This document shows, piece after piece, positions 20,853 through 21,318 of a stretch of 21,318 nucleotides of DNA. This DNA is from Synergistaceae bacterium UBA4088 (GTDB lineage Bacteria > Synergistota > Synergistia > Synergistales > Thermovirgaceae). The notes beneath the pieces were generated by a model. That model had not been told where the DNA came from and ran no database searches. It saw nothing but the letters and a program-made list of their open reading frames with translations. The translations under genes were made by a program, and so were the position numbers. Positions within the stretch are counted from its first letter, which is position 1. Each line of letters begins with the position of its first letter. Location of the stretch: contig DFYG01000127.1 of NCBI GenBank assembly GCA_002382605.1, positions 2,069 through 23,386 of the forward strand. Reading direction: 5' to 3'.

Positions 20853-20890
20853 AGGCCGGGGAGTACCGTAACAGGGGATCTCCCCGGCCT
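20853..20890 (-). promoter_or_regulatory. Intercistronic hairpin between livK and livH
   Basis: AGGCCGGGGAG (20853-20863) and CTCCCCGGCCT (20880-20890) form a perfect 11-bp stem with a 16-base loop. It lies 19 bases after the livK stop codon and has no T-run on the minus strand. In such operons a hairpin here usually protects or partly terminates the binding-protein message, so that LivK is made in excess over the membrane parts; that role is inferred. Confidence 0.65.
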
Positions 20891-20909
20891 GGACGGATCT
20901 GGTTCTCTT

Positions 20910-21318
20910 CTATTCCGTGGATACGAACTTCTTCACGAACTTGAATGTCTTGTTGGTTACGTCCATCTGCTGTATCACCGCGGGTTTGTCAAGCGGGTTG
21001 TGGTTCGCGGGGTCGATCGTTAGAGGGCCGCTGGTGACCTTGATGTCCTTGAGGTTCGCAAGCGCGTCGGCGAGTTTTTCTCCGTCGGTGGTTCCGGCCT
21101 TCTTCAGTGCCTCGACTATCATTATCAGGGCATCCTGGGCCATGACGGGGTTGGGCAGGACGGGGTCTTCGCCGAATTCGGCCTTGTATTCAGCCACGAA
21201 ATCCTGAATGTCGGGGTCGGCCAGGTCGGTGAGGTTGACGAAGTATCCGCCGTCGATGGCACTTCCTCCGAGTTCGATAAGGTCGGGGCTCCCCCAGTTG
21301 TCGGTTCCAAGAAGAATC
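20910..21318 (-). CDS. livK: Branched-chain amino-acid ABC transporter, substrate-binding protein LivK, C-terminal part
   Basis: The frame is open to the window edge; about 135 C-terminal residues are visible and the N-terminus with its signal peptide is outside. The sequence fits the last lobe of type I periplasmic binding proteins of the Leu/Ile/Val family (Peripla_BP_6): 'LLGTDNWGSPDLIE', 'DGGYFVNLTD', 'FVAEYKAEFGEDP', 'AQDALIMIVEALKKAGT' and 'IKVTSGPLTIDPANHNP'. Many such proteins bind other amino acids, and the ligand cannot be deduced from this part. A GTG at 21197 lies inside the frame and is not the start. It is the first gene of the operon with livHMGF and the FCD regulator. Confidence 0.93.
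   Translation of the reverse strand, partial: ILLGTDNWGSPDLIELGGSAIDGGYFVNLTDLADPDIQDFVAEYKAEFGEDPVLPNPVMAQDALIMIVEALKKAGTTDGEKLADALANLKDIKVTSGPLTIDPANHNPLDKPAVIQQMDVTNKTFKFVKKFVSTE

Overview
The window looks like chromosomal DNA of an anaerobic, amino-acid-fermenting bacterium, most likely of the Synergistota. That placement is inferred from the gene mix and was not checked by search. The mix includes a B12-dependent (class II) ribonucleotide reductase, B12-dependent methionine synthase with MetF, a branched-chain amino-acid ABC transporter, an arylacetate-CoA ligase and a glutaminase. Most genes look like ordinary core genes with AGGAGG-type ribosome sites, and several use GTG or TTG starts.

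Layout. 1-2811 (+): the C-terminal part of a HerA-like ATPase, an unknown exported protein, RidA, a cold-shock protein and an HU-type DNA-binding protein; the last two have recognisable promoters and terminators. 2812-3351: heptamer repeats and the remains of a signalling gene. 3348-4121 (+): an HpcH/HpaI-type aldolase. Its 3' end overlaps, tail to tail, nrdJ (4087-7350, -). nrdJ carries a complete 377-residue intein placed directly before the catalytic radical cysteine and has two apparent NrdR boxes upstream. 7508-8425 (-): glutaminase, with a strong promoter that faces away from a metH promoter. 8827-12160 (+): metH-metF operon. 12263-13018 (+): a metallophosphatase whose stop codon lies in a heptamer repeat.

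13191-14685 (+) is the most interesting stretch. A near-consensus promoter leads into a 30-codon leader peptide rich in Phe and Tyr codons (FAFTYYY), then mutually exclusive antiterminator and terminator hairpins, then a phenylacetate-CoA ligase gene. This has the full anatomy of a ribosome-mediated attenuator, on a gene usually regarded as catabolic. If starvation for Phe or Tyr raises its expression, the enzyme may feed aromatic amino-acid synthesis or salvage from aryl acids.

14691-16752: a 91-bp element with perfect 29-bp inverted arms, a 51-residue acidic protein, a two-module HD-domain protein (-) and a YbaK-type aminoacyl-tRNA deacylase (+). 16779-21318 (-): livK (partial), livH, livM, livG, livF and, as last gene, an unusual regulator joining a NrpR/RNase R-type winged helix to a FadR-type (FCD) ligand-binding domain. 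No rRNA, tRNA, CRISPR array or intact transposase was seen.
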